Origin: Filosporella fistucella | Lineage: Eukaryota; Ascomycota; Leotiomycetes; Helotiales | Direction of reading: 5' to 3' | DNA: 64,000 bases | Assembly (NCBI GenBank): GCA_030077755.1 | Contig: JAQJZZ010000002.1 | Span: 1,302,001 to 1,366,000, forward strand | Shown: one piece after another, positions 1 to 11,084 of the stretch | Position numbering within the stretch: the stretch's first letter is position 1 | Layout: every line of letters begins with the position of its first letter | The notes under the pieces: generated by a model | The model's input: the letters and a program-made list of their open reading frames with translations, nothing else | The model's database searches: none | Told to the model about the DNA's origin: nothing | Position numbers and translations under genes: made by a program

Positions 1-288
1 ATCCGAGAGTATCTCGAAATCACACCACGTATCAAGGTACTCAATGAACGCTGTAGGGTATTCTTAGAACTCGCGGAAATTCTTAGCGACAGCATAGCGG
101 ACACGAAGATGAGCACGATCACCTGGATCATCATCGTCCTCATTGTTATTAGTATCGCTGTCACTGTGACAGAAGTCGGTCTCAGATTTGCCATTTTGGA
201 GAAAGACAAAAATGATAAAAACGACAGGGGCGTAGTGCCGCACGTTGGAGCAAGGAATTGGACTCGAGCTGATTTTTCGGCACCTCAA
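1..288 (-). pseudogene. possible decayed coding fragment at the window edge
   Basis: Read on the minus strand, this stretch encodes a region with a very acidic run (SDSDTNNNEDDDD) followed by residues ending NFREF and a TAA stop at 64-66. The same frame then continues with no further stop to base 1, with protein-like composition (EYPTAFIEYLDTWCDFEI). That suggests an older, longer reading frame now carrying a stop, or a gene whose last exon lies outside the window. I do not recognise the product, and the antisense frame (109-342) is an equally open alternative. Confidence 0.2.
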
Positions 289-299
289 TTACAAGCCAT

Positions 300-2187
300 T
301 TGTGGAGCAGATATTGTAGGGAAGACCTTTGCTGAGTTGTAAATTTGTGAATAGTTGGGTAGGCACTCTCTGCGTTTGCATAGCATTGGCGCAATGGCAT
401 TGGATGGCGTATATTTGGTAGACTAGGCATATTCTTTGGCAATAATTCATCATTGGTGTGGGCCACGTACTTTGGCGATATATCATACATCTATCACACC
501 GTGACAAATATATTTTCGAATTATCCAAGTGGATCTAGACTAGAGAGAAAAGATTATGCCACTCTCTTGCACTCACTCATACCTTCATTACTCAATGCGA
601 AGCAATCAACACATAAAACTGGGACTTGGGAGTTCCCGTGGCCCCTTTCGGATGAAGGTGCAATTGCTATTGAAAATCTTGTATGAATTTTCTGATGACT
701 GGAAAGCAAACTTCTGGAAAATCCATCTGGAACCACTGAGCAAAGCGATCACGTTCTTAAAGAAGGTATATCAGAGAGTCAGAGTTCGATTTCTACACCG
801 GATATATCGATACTTGAAACGAAGTCATCTTGTATCAAGATTTCGGCACGTGTACGGTGAGGTGAAGGAAATATGTGGCCGGGCACGCCACGCGCGTTAC
901 GCATCGAACATGTCTGACGCGAAATCATCCATAATCATGCATTTGAGAGTTTGAGGATTGTTTTATTTGAGATAGCAATGTTTCTGTCACTTAAAAAAAT
1001 TGTGAATCTAGTAGAGCGTGGTTGTGAGTACTGGCGTATATAAGTATTTAGCAGAGATGCGTTGGGTTGATTTGAGCACTTGCGGACTATTAGATACCGA
1101 GCGATTCGATCAAATTGTTTTAAATGAGTGCATTGTTATTGAATTCGTAGATGTAGGATTCTTTGTTCTCTATTCAGTTCGTCATATTGAGCTATTCGCA
1201 TCAAGTGTTTATGTTACCGACAATTTGTTGTCGCTTCTGTCCGCTGAAGTGAAGGTTTGAAGAACAGTTCTGGTGTGTTGATCAGTGATCGAGCCCATTG
1301 CGCAGTGTATAACATGCCATCTTATTCGGCCACTGGTATTCGGTTCTTACTCTCCATGCGTCTATTTCAGGATTAGCAGGTAGCAGTGTGCACAATTTCA
1401 CAATGTCAAGATGGAAGAGTAAATTTTCGGTCTTGGGTAGAAAACGCTTCATAAAAAGCGATATGATTTAGAGGTCGTCATGTGCTGAAGAGATATACAA
1501 ATATATAGTGTTATACAGTTTAATCAAGCTCGAACTAATTTGTAAATTGACTTCTCCGCCATTCTGGAATTCGAAGTCAATTTCATCCAACATTTCGAGT
1601 TCGCTTAAGCCCCGTATTTAGTATTAGCAAGTAGATACCAAAGCCGAGTTATCGTAGATAGGCTCAAGATAAGCTATAGATTTTCAATTTTGAACTCACT
1701 AAAATTTGGTACCTGGCTATCGGTCTTGGGGTACAAAATCTTCCTATCCTGCTGAGTCTGACTTCGCAATTCATCCACAAATATTTACAAAGTACTTTCG
1801 TCTTCGATCACCGACAACACGCATTAACAACACACAATGGATTTTTCTTGCGTCAAGCACTCAAGATCTTACGCCATCCATGTACTGACAGTTCTTCTGT
1901 TGCGTGACCGAGTTCCCAGTCATATTGATGCCACTGGTGAGATACGCCTCAGCACTGTCCCAGGCTTTTACTGATTAAAATCGATACGCAGCCCAGTGCG
2001 TCCACTTTCAATATTGATTTAGCCAAGCTTGGTTCTTCTACTTGTTTCAGGTCAGATGTACCTCACAAAATCGACATTCGGTCTGGCTTAACAGAATACC
2101 CCAGTAGCTTTCGAGGAATTCTACATCTCCCAACAACTCTGATCCCACCAACCTCTACGCATACTTCAGAATGACGATACACACAGA
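300..2187. other. gene-poor stretch, nothing firm
   Basis: Short open frames exist on both strands, but none has a recognisable motif, a convincing splice pattern or a family resemblance. The sequence is AT-rich with many scattered stops. I see no tRNA, tandem repeat or terminal inverted repeat. Confidence 0.4.
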
Positions 2188-2492
2188 TGCTTGGGTTGTA
2201 AGACAGGCAAGTCCAAATGCAAGAAGTAGAACACTCCCGATGGCAAGCTTTACTGCATAAAAGTCAAGTGTATTGCCACAAAGTACTCTGCAACGAAAAA
2301 GTCCACATGAGCAACGAGGCTTGTATTAGCGGCAAATTTCGGAAGGAGGAACAGGAGAAGAGACAGAAGGCAAAGCAAGATGAGAAGAAGGCGAAGAAGG
2401 CAGCGGAGGACAAGGCAAAGGCTGATGCCCAGCGCGCAAAAGATAAGGCTCTTTTGCAAAAGAAGGTCAGGACAGTGGGCGGTAAGAAGTAA
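2188..2492 (+). pseudogene. decayed copy of the small Cys/Lys-rich protein
   Basis: The cysteine order matches the intact gene at 4713-5036, but in pieces. Frame one gives CLGCKTGKSKCKK, then a TAG at 2227-2229, then NTPDGKLYC. A frameshift near 2255 moves into a second frame with VYCHKVLCNEKV and a Lys/Glu/Ala-rich tail to the TAA at 2490-2492. The tail (KKAKKAAEDKAKADAQRAK) closely resembles that of the intact copy. No ATG opens the upstream part in frame. An intron could in principle remove the stop, but no clean splice pair restores the frame. I read it as a broken paralogue. The function of the family is unknown to me. Confidence 0.5.
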
Positions 2493-2499
2493 TCTCCCC

Positions 2500-4700
2500 T
2501 CAACCTTCTTACTATCTTTTGTGATATGGTTCGCGGAGTTAAAGGTGGCAGGCAGTATGTGGATGATAGGCTCTGGTGCTATGCAGTGAAGAATTCGATT
2601 TTTTGAATCGTGCTCACTGCCTATTTCTAGGGTGGGGTACAGGATGGGTCACGGTGACTCGGTCAAGGTTTCTTTTCGCAATTGATTTGGATGACTGAAC
2701 CTTGATTTTCACACTTCGTGATTCGATGATAGTGAATACCGTAGAACGCTTACGATTGATCGCCATTTGAGGCTTGCAATGTTTAAGAACTACCAGCGTA
2801 ACCTTGCGGCAATGAATAAAGGGAGTAGACCGGTGCTACTTACTGAGCCTCTGGGAGTGGAGATCTGATGATATGGTAGAGGGCATAACCGGCTTTAAAG
2901 GCACTGTACCAGGAAACTCCCGTCTCTGGAGGAGGATTATTCTACTCTCTGTTGCAATAATATACATTGGATCCACTAAGATGCCAGGTACTTGTAGATT
3001 GATGTGTTAGAACAAAAGTACTCTCCGATAGGTTTGTAAAGAAGCCAAAAGACCCCCTTGAAATCTACCAAGCATAAAGAGGCAAGCCCAATGTTAATCT
3101 GAATTAATATGCGAAATAAATGAAACAAATTACCTCTTTACTACGGCAGCGAAATCAGCTGTGCTCGAAGATCCTATGATACAAAAATTGAAATCGGTAC
3201 CCTATCATTGCCATATGAAGTCCCGATTCTCGGTATCCAACTTCATCGGCCCTTTAATAGTTTCACATTTTCAGATAAGCTAACAGTCTTGTCTAAAGAT
3301 CCTCAGTGAAGCCCTTAATAATACCCTGACGCCTCTCTCACCATTTCGAGAATGACTAGTTTTTTTTTTATTCATACTCTGTATTGTGGCCTATAGTCTT
3401 ATGTAGAGAACAGCTATTTTACAGTTTGTTTGTAGACAGTGGCCTTTATCCCAAGTTCGAGAATGACAAGCTTGGTACATTTCGGAAAATGAGAATGTCG
3501 TCGTCTTGTCTCGATGGGACTCACCACCTGAGCCACCAGATTTAGTACACCGTAGATTGATCTACCATAATTCTCTCATTCATCAACGAAGTACAGTCAA
3601 CTGAGCAACTTCGTTCCACTTGTAATCAACATGAAATTTTCTCTGGTAAATAGATCAGTTACTTTGAAGCAGTTAATTGTTCTAGAAGGAGATCTTATAA
3701 GAGAACAAAGGATATCGATTAAAGTGAATTACTACCATAAGAATCGTATTTGAAATTGGCAAATCATGGATGTATCTTGCTAAGTTACCTTCAATTGATA
3801 AGACTGTCATGTGTGCACTTCATCGAGACACCCACTCTATTGTGCAGACCATGTATGTCTCCTTGTGATATACTTCCTTGGTCCACAAATCCCAGTGGTG
3901 TATCCTCCGTACATTAGCCTACTTATATCAACGCATGTGTATAAGATTCAAGGGAGTTTGCGCAGGAAATGAGCCACATTTGCGTTATTCATTCCACGAA
4001 CAGCACCAAACCTCTTCTCTCTCTCGATGACACTAAGCCTAAGAACTCAAGGCTCTTCATATTTCAGACACTTTAGGAAGTAATACGGTAGGCACTTCGC
4101 TGACTCCTGATATGAGTAACGTGAGCTGTCTGTACCTTTCATATTAATCCTCTTGCCGAAACCATCGCAATATAACATTCCTTTCCCTTCTTGATATCCT
4201 CCTAGTTATAACAAGCCCAGCAGCATCCGTATATAGAGAGTTTTTCTTTATATCTCGATCAATGAAACAAAAGTTCAGATTTATACCAATTGATTTCTCG
4301 TTCAAGATATCGATATAGCCAGAACCAGCATCTTCGAGTCATACTTTTGAGCCACCTGCACCAGATACTGCCGCAATAGAGCCCACCTACTACGAATGTT
4401 ATTATTTCAAGAATCAAATCAGGTCGCGAGTACAGTCACTTTAGTCTCATGTTTCGCTGATTTGTCCCAAATCAATTATCCGAAATCCGGTGCACGATCA
4501 TGACTGCATAGGAGAGCTGTAGCTCGTAATGCTACCTCCATAGCTGTCTCTCATCCGAAGCCCTTCGAGACAAGCCCAGTCATGCCACAGACCCTAATTC
4601 CCAGAGAACATAACCCCCAAGCATGTATCGCAACGCCACGAGGAAGACAATCTCCCAACAATCACCAAGAGTATGCCCAAGCACTTGACACGCCGTAAAT
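2500..4700. other. 2.2-kb gap without recognisable genes
   Basis: No open frame of note on either strand, with frequent stops and AT-rich sequence. I found no RNA gene, no transposon ends and no tandem repeat. It separates a broken and an intact copy of the same small gene family. Confidence 0.4.
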
Positions 4701-4712
4701 GACGAGAGTCTC

Positions 4713-5036
4713 CTAATTTTTGACATGTCGTGCCTTTCTCTCAGTCCTCGCATTCTCAGCATCAGCCTTAGCCTTTGCTGCCTTCTCCTCCTTAGCCTTC
4801 TTATCTGCAACAGCTTTCGCCGCCGCCGCCTCCCGGAACTTCTTCTTCTCACGGCCCTCACATCCCCTGCACTTCTGGAAAGAACCGAGCGAGTACGGAT
4901 ATTCAACATCACACTCGGGGTGCTTGCAGTAGGTCATGTGGACATTGCAGTACGGGATGTTCTTCTTGGGTGTATGATCCAAAATACAGTTGCCCTTTCT
5001 CTCGTGGATGCAGTGATGAGTTGTTTTGCCTGCCAT
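4713..5036 (-). CDS. small Cys-rich protein with Lys/Ala-rich tail
   Basis: An intact single-exon frame of 107 residues. The first 70 residues hold eight cysteines and several histidines in metal-ligand-like spacing (HHC, GNC, PYC, TYC, PEC, KCRGC), consistent with a small zinc-binding fold. Residues 71-107 are a highly charged Lys/Ala/Glu helix (KKKFREAAAAKAVADKKAK...). There is no signal peptide or membrane segment, so it is probably intracellular. The ATG at 5034-5036 begins MAGKTT. Two broken relatives lie nearby, at 2188-2492 on the opposite strand and 5987-6254 on the same strand, the latter starting MAKGGK. That supports both the start and the coding status. I do not recognise a named family and assign no function. 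Confidence 0.65.
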   Translation of the reverse strand: MAGKTTHHCIHERKGNCILDHTPKKNIPYCNVHMTYCKHPECDVEYPYSLGSFQKCRGCEGREKKKFREAAAAKAVADKKAKEEKAAKAKADAENARTERKARHVKN

Positions 5037-5428
5037 GATGAAGATGAGTGTTATCGAATGACGCTATTGCATAGTCTTAGTAGATAAACCCCAATGCTAT
5101 TAGGGATGAAGGATTGTCTAGTTAGTTTCCAAAAGATACTTACATTTAAGTGTGTAGTGTGTTGATCAAGTCTGGAGATAAGACTGCGATGATTCTGTGC
5201 TGTTGCGAAGTTCATCCGTTGGATTTTGTGTTATTGTAATTTTGTCGTTTGGTTGGATTACCAGAAGCAATATACACTGGTTCAATTGCAAATCCTCGCC
5301 CATGTTGGCACTAGTGTAGTTCTTGATTAAATCGAATGAGTACTATATACTTATCAAATCGGCTTAAAATCAAAGTTCAAGCTCAATATTGCTAAGTGAA
5401 CTGGAAACAGATTGGACCGAAAAAGGGG

Positions 5429-5776
5429 TTAAGCGAACCTTGCGAATTGATTAACATTGTGGGAAAATAGTGTCGACAATGACTTGACCTGACTGGACGA
5501 TATCTTATCTAAACAATTGTTAGAGTTGCTACCATCTTTTGAAGCAATCTCAACATTCTCGGATCTCTCATCTTCGTCCGACAGCATTCTGATTTCGTTT
5601 CGAGCCGGGGCGGGGTAGGCCAATGTCCCCAGGTCATCGCTCATGAACTTCGGCTTTGAAGAGATACATTCAATAACACGTCGGCTACGACTACCTGCAA
5701 GAAGTTTATAAAAGTATCTGCGAGCTTCATGTATGTTTCCACAAATATCCCAACCTCCAGTGTCAGAAAGTCTCAT
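5429..5776 (-). CDS. hypothetical open frame, 115 aa
   Basis: A single frame from an ATG at 5774-5776 to a stop at 5429. The sequence is moderately acidic in the middle (MLSDEDERSEN) with no Cys pattern, membrane segment or known motif. It lies between two members of the small Cys-rich family but does not resemble them. It may be chance or the remnant of a longer gene. Confidence 0.2.
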   Translation of the reverse strand: MRLSDTGGWDICGNIHEARRYFYKLLAGSRSRRVIECISSKPKFMSDDLGTLAYPAPARNEIRMLSDEDERSENVEIASKDGSNSNNCLDKISSSQVKSLSTLFSHNVNQFARFA

Positions 5777-5986
5777 GGCAGCATGGTCACTTGATGGTTC
5801 ATCTCGAGTAACACCATTTGTATTTGTCTATCTAAACCTCCAATGCTCACATGGCTGGAGACAGCAAGGAAGCTAGTTGTCTTGTCTCAGAGTACTTCAC
5901 GCCTTGAATAGGGTATCTCAAAGCCGCAACACCAAACCTGTTTTCCCCATTCCGCACATATGACCTTACATCACCCCCATTATCAC

Positions 5987-6254
5987 TTATGCAGCCCGAC
6001 CTCCACGAGTTCCATTACCATGTTTTGCTTTCTCATTAATGGCAGGCTCTCCCTTGTGGTCAGGATGCTTCCAGCCACACTTCTTGCATTGCTAATTTTC
6101 GATGAGGACCACCACTTTGATGAGATAATCTGGACAGTAAGTGCAGTGCTTGGTGCAATATAGCAAATTACTTGGATTTGGAGTCTTTGCACGTTCTGCA
6201 GTTTCCTTTGGCCTTGGGGCAGTGGTGTAGAGTTGACTTCCCTCCTTTGGCCAT
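5987..6254 (-). pseudogene. second decayed copy of the small Cys/Lys-rich protein
   Basis: From an ATG at 6252-6254 the minus strand reads MAKGGKSTLHHCPKAKGNC and then a TAA, parallel to the start MAGKTTHHC...KGNC of the intact gene at 4713-5036. A different frame continues with YCTKHCTYCPDY, meets a TAG after LIEN, then resumes as QCKKCGWKHPDHKG and ends at 5987-5989. At least one frameshift and one stop are needed to explain it. Possible splice pairs would give introns of only about 20 nt or would lose the cysteines, so decay is the simpler reading. The C-terminal end lacks the long Lys/Ala helix of the intact copy. Confidence 0.5.
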
Positions 6255-6331
6255 GCTTTGAAGATGTCGATCTTCAAGTAGTGACGGAGTATGTGTTTGT
6301 CTTTCGTCTGTCGGACATTAGAATAGAACAA

Positions 6332-7087
6332 GAATGCAGAGACACAAGCTTACATCTGATATCACTCCAATGGGCATGAGTTGGCTGAGTTGCGATGATG
6401 CTTGATGGATTTCGCTGAAATGGCTGCGTTGGAAAATGTTGAAGAATGATGAGAAAGAAAGAGGAGGGGCATGGTGCATGGGATTTCTGATAGAGCGTTC
6501 TGGCTAGAGACTGTATGAATAAAACTAAAAATACTTCTCAATCACAGCATCAATATGCCTGTCGGGCTCGAGTGGATGGACAAAATTAATAGGTGTTGGA
6601 GCTATGAATGGGACCGTCTGGAGAGATAATACACGACCGAAGTGAATCATCCAGAGAAAAGAAGTACCGCATGTGATGAACGCTATTCAGTTGGAAAAGT
6701 AATTTATCGTACTACTCAAATACTGGCATTCTCAATTAAGAGCCCAAACATGCCCGAAAATGCTCAAATCACATTCGACATTGAGAAACACGGCGATCCT
6801 CAACCAACATCCAGCTAACCTCTAGATAGAGTTGAAAGTGTCCCTTCAGTTCACAGAGTGATCTACTACCCAAGTAAAAACTCCCACAAACATGGTTTTC
6901 CTCCGACCTGGCTTCCTCAAATATTTTCTTTGAAGTTCCAATTGTCGCGTATAGTCACGTGTCTGAAATAGGGGAAAGGCTTGAAGCTGAATTCGTATCT
7001 AACTTCCAGCAATGGTATGGTCTAATTGCATTAATATGATCTACCAGCGAACAGGCTACGTTTATAAAACTGCGCATCCTAGTCTAT
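6332..7087. other. intergenic, nothing recognised
   Basis: AT-rich sequence between a decayed small gene and the 3' end of the kinase gene. I see no gene, RNA or repeat; it should include the kinase 3' UTR. Confidence 0.4.
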
Positions 7088-9031
7088 CTAAACGTTCATC
7101 TCCAAGTCCTCAGAATCATCCTTCTTTGCATCCTCGGCTCCTTCATCATTTTCATCGCTCTCCACACTGGCATCTGATCCACCATCGCTAGCTTCATCTC
7201 CCTCACTGTCCTCCCCAGAGTGGCCGTCTTCTGTTTCGCCGCTGGGAGTCTCATCATTATCTCCCTTGGCCACGGAAGCAGTGATGCTGCTATAATACTC
7301 AGCCCATTCAGCTACGAATGCGTCAAGCTTTTCCAGGACCCCATACCCAGAGAAATTATGGATAGCAAATTTTGCCAACCGACGAATCCATGGTCCTCGA
7401 CCATAAGCATCATTCAGGTAATTTGGAATATTTCTGCTCATGATCTGATCAAAATGGGCCTTGATTAGAAGTTCTTCGTCATTCAAAGCTCGAGCAGGTT
7501 GGATATCGAAATTCCCAGACCACCTACATGAGCGCTCATCTTCATTGGCCCATAACCATGTTGCTGGCGTCCGAGTAATCACAAGTGGTACAGACAAAGC
7601 TCCGTCCCAATCAAGGATACCAGTGATGCTACCGACATCTGCAGCGATATCCTTAAACTCATCTTGGCCCTCTCCCGCTTTAGAGTTGTCATTTTCCACT
7701 TCTTTCGTACTGGGGTCAAGCTCTTGCTCAGATACGCCGCCCACAATCTCAACAGTATGACGATAGATGGTCCCAGAGGAATCCTCAACGGTGATCTTGA
7801 AGCTGTGATTGCAGACTTTGGAAGAATTACATTCCACAGAAATATCAACAGTATGCTTAGAACCGTTCGAGGCGGAACCTCCTGAAATTTGGGCACTGTG
7901 ACAGCAGCTATCGATTGTGGATGTGGCGACGGGGAAATTTCCACTCGTGTCTCCAGTCTTTCCGTAGCTCTCATTTGCGTGGAGCTCGGGACTGGTGAAA
8001 GGTGGCACACAGTTAATCATGATGTTTCGAGGCGCAAAGTCCCAATGCCATTGCACAAGGTTTTCATCAGTTTTGCGAATCATCCCAACTTGCTCCATTT
8101 GATGCGCAACAGTCTGTAATGACCTCCACATCTCCACCGCCCAACTTTCAGTGTTTCGTTCGATGTGCTGTTCTATCATGCTGTGCAGTAATGATGTCAG
8201 AGACATCTTTTGAAGAGCAGGCATGTCAGTTCCAACAGCGTATATATGCTGTCGGAATCCGGAAATCTTAACAAACTTTTTGCAACTCAGACTTGAGGTT
8301 GAGCGTGATGGGAGCGAATCAGAGGCAGCAAGACGGCCGGGGGTTTCAAAACGTATTCCCTCCATCTTGATCATCAAATCCGCAATTTGTGTGACAATCT
8401 GAAGCTTTTTCTCAAGGCTCAGTTTGTAGTAGACATCATCTAGAGGCAACCCTGGAAGTCGATGCTGCAAAATGTACGAGGAAGCAATGGCATTGTCTTG
8501 CGTTGAGTCGTACGCAGCGATTTCCGCAACAGGAAGAACACCGATTAGATTTTGAAGCAGAGCCACCTGATCTTTGATATCTGGCCCTCGGTTGTAGTCT
8601 ATTCCATCACGTGGAATACGAAGGACATACTTTGAAGGTTGGCGTGAGGCGAAAGAAAGGCCAACGACTCTGTTAAAACTTCCACCATTCATCCGCTCGA
8701 TCGCCGTTGGTTCGCCCAATCCAATATCGTGACAAAGAGTGATGACTTTGAGTTTGTATGTCTCGAAAGATTCCTGATTATACGCGTAAGATGATGTCCG
8801 ACTTCCACTGGTGCTTGAATCCGAAAAGGAGGAACGTTTTGAGGAGTTAGATTTTTTGGTCTGAGCATCAGTGTCCTCGCCCAACCGCTCGACAGCTCCC
8901 AAGCCCAAGGTCGGATCTTCAACTGGAGGGAGAGTGTGAGATTTCATGTTGTTATAGGAGACATTTGAGCTGGGGCTCGATCGACCCTGGTTGAGGTCGA
9001 GAGCGGGCTGGTTTGCGGATGCAGCTGACAT
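7088..9031 (-). CDS. APH/choline-kinase-like phosphotransferase with a large insertion
   Basis: 647 residues in one exon, start ATG at 9029-9031. The core looks like the aminoglycoside phosphotransferase family (PF01636), common and usually uncharacterised in fungi. Residues 115-125 form a glycine-rich MNGGSFNRVVG loop. YVLRIPR at 135-141 carries the strand residues that precede the ATP-contacting lysine region. HWDFAPRN at 329-336 is the Brenner-type catalytic motif (D331, N336). GILDWDG at 471-477 supplies the metal-binding DxD. Between the last two motifs lie about 130 extra residues (341-467), rich in Ser/Thr and with a repeated strand-like pattern; in most relatives this interval is under 25 residues. 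Residues 590-647 are a strongly acidic tail. The substrate is unknown. No signal peptide, so probably cytosolic. Confidence 0.8.
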   Translation of the reverse strand: MSAASANQPALDLNQGRSSPSSNVSYNNMKSHTLPPVEDPTLGLGAVERLGEDTDAQTKKSNSSKRSSFSDSSTSGSRTSSYAYNQESFETYKLKVITLCHDIGLGEPTAIERMNGGSFNRVVGLSFASRQPSKYVLRIPRDGIDYNRGPDIKDQVALLQNLIGVLPVAEIAAYDSTQDNAIASSYILQHRLPGLPLDDVYYKLSLEKKLQIVTQIADLMIKMEGIRFETPGRLAASDSLPSRSTSSLSCKKFVKISGFRQHIYAVGTDMPALQKMSLTSLLHSMIEQHIERNTESWAVEMWRSLQTVAHQMEQVGMIRKTDENLVQWHWDFAPRNIMINCVPPFTSPELHANESYGKTGDTSGNFPVATSTIDSCCHSAQISGGSASNGSKHTVDISVECNSSKVCNHSFKITVEDSSGTIYRHTVEIVGGVSEQELDPSTKEVENDNSKAGEGQDEFKDIAADVGSITGILDWDGALSVPLVITRTPATWLWANEDERSCRWSGNFDIQPARALNDEELLIKAHFDQIMSRNIPNYLNDAYGRGPWIRRLAKFAIHNFSGYGVLEKLDAFVAEWAEYYSSITASVAKGDNDETPSGETEDGHSGEDSEGDEASDGGSDASVESDENDEGAEDAKKDDSEDLEMNV

Positions 9032-9400
9032 GGCCGTAATGAGTGTCGCAAGAAGAATATTAAGAGAAGAGCTTGCGATTGAAAAAGAAGTTTGAATCTT
9101 TAAAAGAGCTGCAATACGTGGACAATGTGAGGTAAGTGAGCTAATGGTGATTCGATCAAGGTAAACTATGCCGGAATGTTTGATATCGAACTTCCGTTGG
9201 GAAGGTTGTTGTATAAAGCAAACGAAGGGGATCCATCGTGAAGAGCTTTATAGCAAGCTATTTCCAACCAATTTTGACAATCAAATTCACTCTTGCTCGA
9301 TAAAAATTGACTCTTTGCAAACGCGACTTCCAAAAGTGAATTTGTTCGCAAAGTCACGTGTATTTGATGAGTCATCCTCAAACCCGAGTATCTTCGACTT

Positions 9401-9538
9401 TCACACAATTCCTTTGTGCTTTCCACAACAACATTTCTCAATATGCTTTACTCTCGGGAAACCTGAGAAGTATCCGCATTCCGAACAGCCACAAATGACT
9501 CGCACACGGGAGGCAAATTTGCGAGGTATGCTGCACAT
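9401..9538 (-). CDS. possible short Met-Cys Cys-rich peptide
   Basis: Starting at an ATG at 9536-9538 the minus strand reads MCSIPRK, then CGCSECG and EKCCCG before a stop, 45 residues with seven cysteines. The Met-Cys start and CxxC are faintly like the array at 58.6-63.1 kb, but spacing differs and there is no clear downstream exon. It may be a relic or coincidence. Confidence 0.2.
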   Translation of the reverse strand: MCSIPRKFASRVRVICGCSECGYFSGFPRVKHIEKCCCGKHKGIV

Positions 9539-9993
9539 CTGGTCTTTGAGCCTCATGCATCTTTTATTTTGGGACTGAGAGTCGTACGCAATGTTAGAAG
9601 ATCTCATCGAAAGTTCACAGCGAGTGCTATATGAAACCCAAGTAGCATCTGAGGTGTGAAGTCTCTTCACTCTAGAACGAAATGTGAAAAGAAACTAGGT
9701 CTGCCAAATTAAATATAAGTCCTGCAGTGCCAGCCATACTGCCAGAGGCATTTTGTCCAGGGATTCACGGCCGACAGTACATTCCATCAAGTCTTTGAAT
9801 ATTCCCTGCCAATGTCATCTCCACGGGCAGGCGCATTTTTTGCATTGTATCGGGTAACGGGATGGCAACTTGAGAGCAGAAGAATTGATATAAAATTGGC
9901 AAACCGCTGGGTCGTCATTTTCATTTTCATTTTCATCTTCTAAGCTCCATCAGTCTCTTCATTCAAACATATCCCATCAAATTCGATTTCAAA

Positions 9994-11084
9994 ATGAAGT
10001 TCTTCAATCATGTCCTCCTAGCTGTACTGGGATCAATTTCATTCGCTAGTGCAGCGAATAATGCTTGCAATGCAAACAAGTCAGTCTGCTGTCCTCTGTC
10101 CCCTTGAATTCCACTAAATCTGAGCTTAGCTGTTACCGTAATTTCAATGGCGACTCGGTCACCAATCTTGCAAAGGCCTTCTGTTCAAAGTTTACAACTG
10201 CTACGACTTTGACGACTAGTGATTTCCCTGCATATGCTACCTCATGTACACATGTTGCTCAGGTTTCGTCTGTTTGTTCTTGTGCTTACCCAGCACCAAG
10301 AATCACCACTAGTGCAGCACCACCCTCTCAGTCTTCATGCCCAGTTACCTGCTCAAGTATGATCTCTAGCATGGTATCTAGCAGCTTATACAGCAGTATA
10401 TCTTGCAGTCTTTCCAGCAAGTTATCTCTCAGTCTATCATCCAGCTTGTCATCAAGCTTCTCTAGCAGTGCCAGCTCATCCACATCATCATGGGCTCGAT
10501 CTACCACTATAGCTGCATCCGTCACATCTCCCCTTTCATCTTTGGCGACTTTGAAAACCTCAACTACCACATTCAAGCCAAACCGAGAGTTTGGTCCCCG
10601 TTGCAATGCCAACAACTGTCTCCGTGCTTTTGACAGAGGACTAGGCTATGCTTCCTGCTCTGCATACACACTTCCTGGCGGTAACGCTCTAACTTTCCCA
10701 ACGTATGCAACTCAATGTGGCCCAAGCACAGCATCCGAAGTAAGCTCCGCATGTACTTGCTTGAACTACTATGGCACCAAAGAAACCTCCTTGAGCCTCG
10801 CCACCACGACTCGAAGCGCGTCTATTTCGGCATCTACCAACAGCAGTATGAAGACATCAACTACCCCACCACCAAAACTTGTCTGCAATTCCAACAACTG
10901 CCTTCGTGCACTAAAGAGAGATGGTGGTGCGGCTGGGTTGGCTTTCTGCGCCACTTTCACCACCGCAATCGTCACAACTACAACTGGACTCCCCGCCTTC
11001 CATACTCAATGTTCTACTAGTGTAATCTCGCAACTATCATCAGCTTGCAGTTGTATTGGTAGCCAAGCCTACATGACTATGTAA
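9994..11084 (+). CDS. secreted Ser-rich protein with three Cys repeats
   Basis: Two exons: 9994-10079 and 10130-11084, with a 50-nt intron. Joined, they encode about 346 residues. Residues 1-20 (MKFFNHVLLAVLGSISFASA) are a good signal peptide. Three copies of a module then begin CNANN-CYRNF, CNANNCLRAF and CNSNNCLRAL, each followed by a Cys about 12-18 residues later and an SxxC(T/S)C-like end. The intron splits the first CNANN(C) motif, and the match of that motif to the other two confirms the splice. Between modules 1 and 2 is a Ser-rich linker (about residues 115-175) of the O-glycosylated type. The modules recur in extracellular fungal proteins of unknown role; I cannot name a function. 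No GPI signal is evident. Confidence 0.75.

Noticed and set aside
556..954. 132-codon plus-strand frame
   Set aside because: Basic, low-information sequence without motif. The region carries several overlapping frames on both strands, as expected by chance.
2250..2503. Leu/Phe-rich minus-strand frames that look like membrane segments
   Set aside because: They are the antisense of the Lys/Glu/Ala-coding tail of the small-protein relic (AAG/GAG codons read backwards give CTT/CTC).
10328..10615. Leu/Asp-rich minus-strand frame
   Set aside because: It is the antisense shadow of the Ser-rich linker in the secreted three-module protein.
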